From assembly GCA_019119045.1 (NCBI GenBank), contig DWXS01000084.1, forward strand, positions 1 to 64,000: DNA of 64,000 nucleotides. The letters are read 5' to 3'. Shown piece after piece: positions 63,689 to 64,000 of this stretch. The stretch comes from Candidatus Mailhella merdavium (lineage in GTDB: Bacteria; Desulfobacterota; Desulfovibrionia; Desulfovibrionales; Desulfovibrionaceae). The notes below the pieces were generated by a model that worked only from the letters and a program-made list of their open reading frames with translations, had not been told where the DNA came from and did not search any database. Positions within the stretch are counted from its first letter, which is position 1, and each line of letters begins with the position of its first letter. The position numbers were made by a program, and so were the translations under genes.

Positions 63689-64000
63689 ATGAAATTTTTA
63701 CGGACTCTTGCTTTCGGCGTTCTGGGGCTGGTTCTGCCTCTGACCGCCTATGCCGACACCATCAAAATCGGACTCATGTGTCCTCTGACCGGCGGCTGGG
63801 CCAGCGAAGGTCAGGATATGAAGCAGATTGTCAACCTGCTTGCCGATGAGGTGAACAAGGCGGGCGGAATAAACGGCAAACAGCTGGAAATTGTGGTTGA
63901 GGATGACGGCGGCGATCCGCGCACGGCTGCTCTTGCCGCGCAGAAGCTGGTTACGTCGGAAGTGGTAGCCGTAATCGGCACCTACGGCTCCGCCGTGACC
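63689..64000 (+). CDS. livK: Branched-chain amino acid ABC transporter binding protein, 5' part
   Basis: The first 104 codons only; the gene runs off the window. A signal peptide (1-22, ending TAYA-D) is followed by IKIGLMCPLTGGWASEGQ-type sequence and NLLADEVNKAGGINGK with VVEDDGGDP, the standard Leu/Ile/Val-binding (LivJ/LivK, Peripla_BP_6) start. AGGAAG lies eight bases before the ATG. Ligand could be another amino acid, amide or urea. livHMGF genes would be expected beyond the end. Confidence 0.9.
   Translation, partial: MKFLRTLAFGVLGLVLPLTAYADTIKIGLMCPLTGGWASEGQDMKQIVNLLADEVNKAGGINGKQLEIVVEDDGGDPRTAALAAQKLVTSEVVAVIGTYGSAVT

Noticed and set aside
1..64000. CRISPR array
   Set aside because: No regularly spaced 25-40-bp direct repeats and no cas genes were seen.

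Overview
The window is about 57-60% G+C and reads as the chromosome of an anaerobic deltaproteobacterium of the Desulfovibrionaceae type (a free-living or gut Desulfovibrio, Bilophila or Mailhella relative). The main reasons are the divergent 'orange protein' (ORP) style cluster of two ferredoxin-MinD ATPases, NifX-like proteins, a DUF134 regulator and an Mrp protein; a Ros/MucR zinc-finger regulator; a csrA-fliW pair; a sigma-54 promoter on flgE; and a cytoplasmic molybdopterin oxidoreductase pair. The genus is an inference from content; no sequence search was possible.

Layout. 1-125: 3' end of a 5S rRNA gene and its terminator. 0.6-9.9 kb: kdsD, pncC, an EamA exporter, a K+ channel/TrkA protein, an M20 amidohydrolase, a DUF4136 protein, and a translationally coupled csrA-fliW-galE operon. 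10-14.5 kb: an RNA m5C methyltransferase, an FG-GAP exported protein, a DUF1844 protein and argC. 14.7-20.6 kb: a periplasmic aryl-sulfotransferase-like protein divergent from an ABC importer of the NitT/TauT/Ssu type, then an NhaC antiporter. 20.8-25.7 kb: molybdopterin oxidoreductase plus four-cluster ferredoxin subunit, YitT, and a YfcE-like phosphodiesterase.

26.6-33.8 kb is an accessory island: a P4-type tyrosine integrase with inverted and direct repeats in front of it, a MOBP-type oriT nic sequence, mobC and a MOBP relaxase, an A+T-rich gene for a possible uracil-DNA-glycosylase-fold protein, and a second-copy-like FtsZ with a degenerate first nucleotide loop and no C-terminal tail. 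There are no conjugation genes, so it looks mobilizable rather than self-transmissible.

34.3-40.5 kb: a frameshifted mgtE, then the ORP-type cluster. 40.7-44.3 kb: a sparse region with short genes (DksA/TraR-like zinc finger, YhcH-like protein, an alpha/beta hydrolase broken by an in-frame stop, and very small predicted membrane proteins with good ribosome binding sites). 44.6-57.2 kb: housekeeping genes fabI, purC, hisD, flgE, glmU, a DUF2065 gene, a polyprenyl synthase, purL and argD. 57.5-64 kb: a PAS-GAF-GGDEF gene interrupted at a run of nine T, a macro-domain protein, a glucoamylase-family exported protein, a Ros/MucR regulator, and the start of a branched-chain amino-acid binding protein.

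A family of dispersed intergenic repeats (four copies, about 150-220 bp, in both orientations) was found by eye; two inverted copies flank the glucoamylase gene. Three genes (mgtE, the alpha/beta hydrolase, the GGDEF gene) are broken by a single small lesion each, which could be real decay, phase variation or sequencing error.
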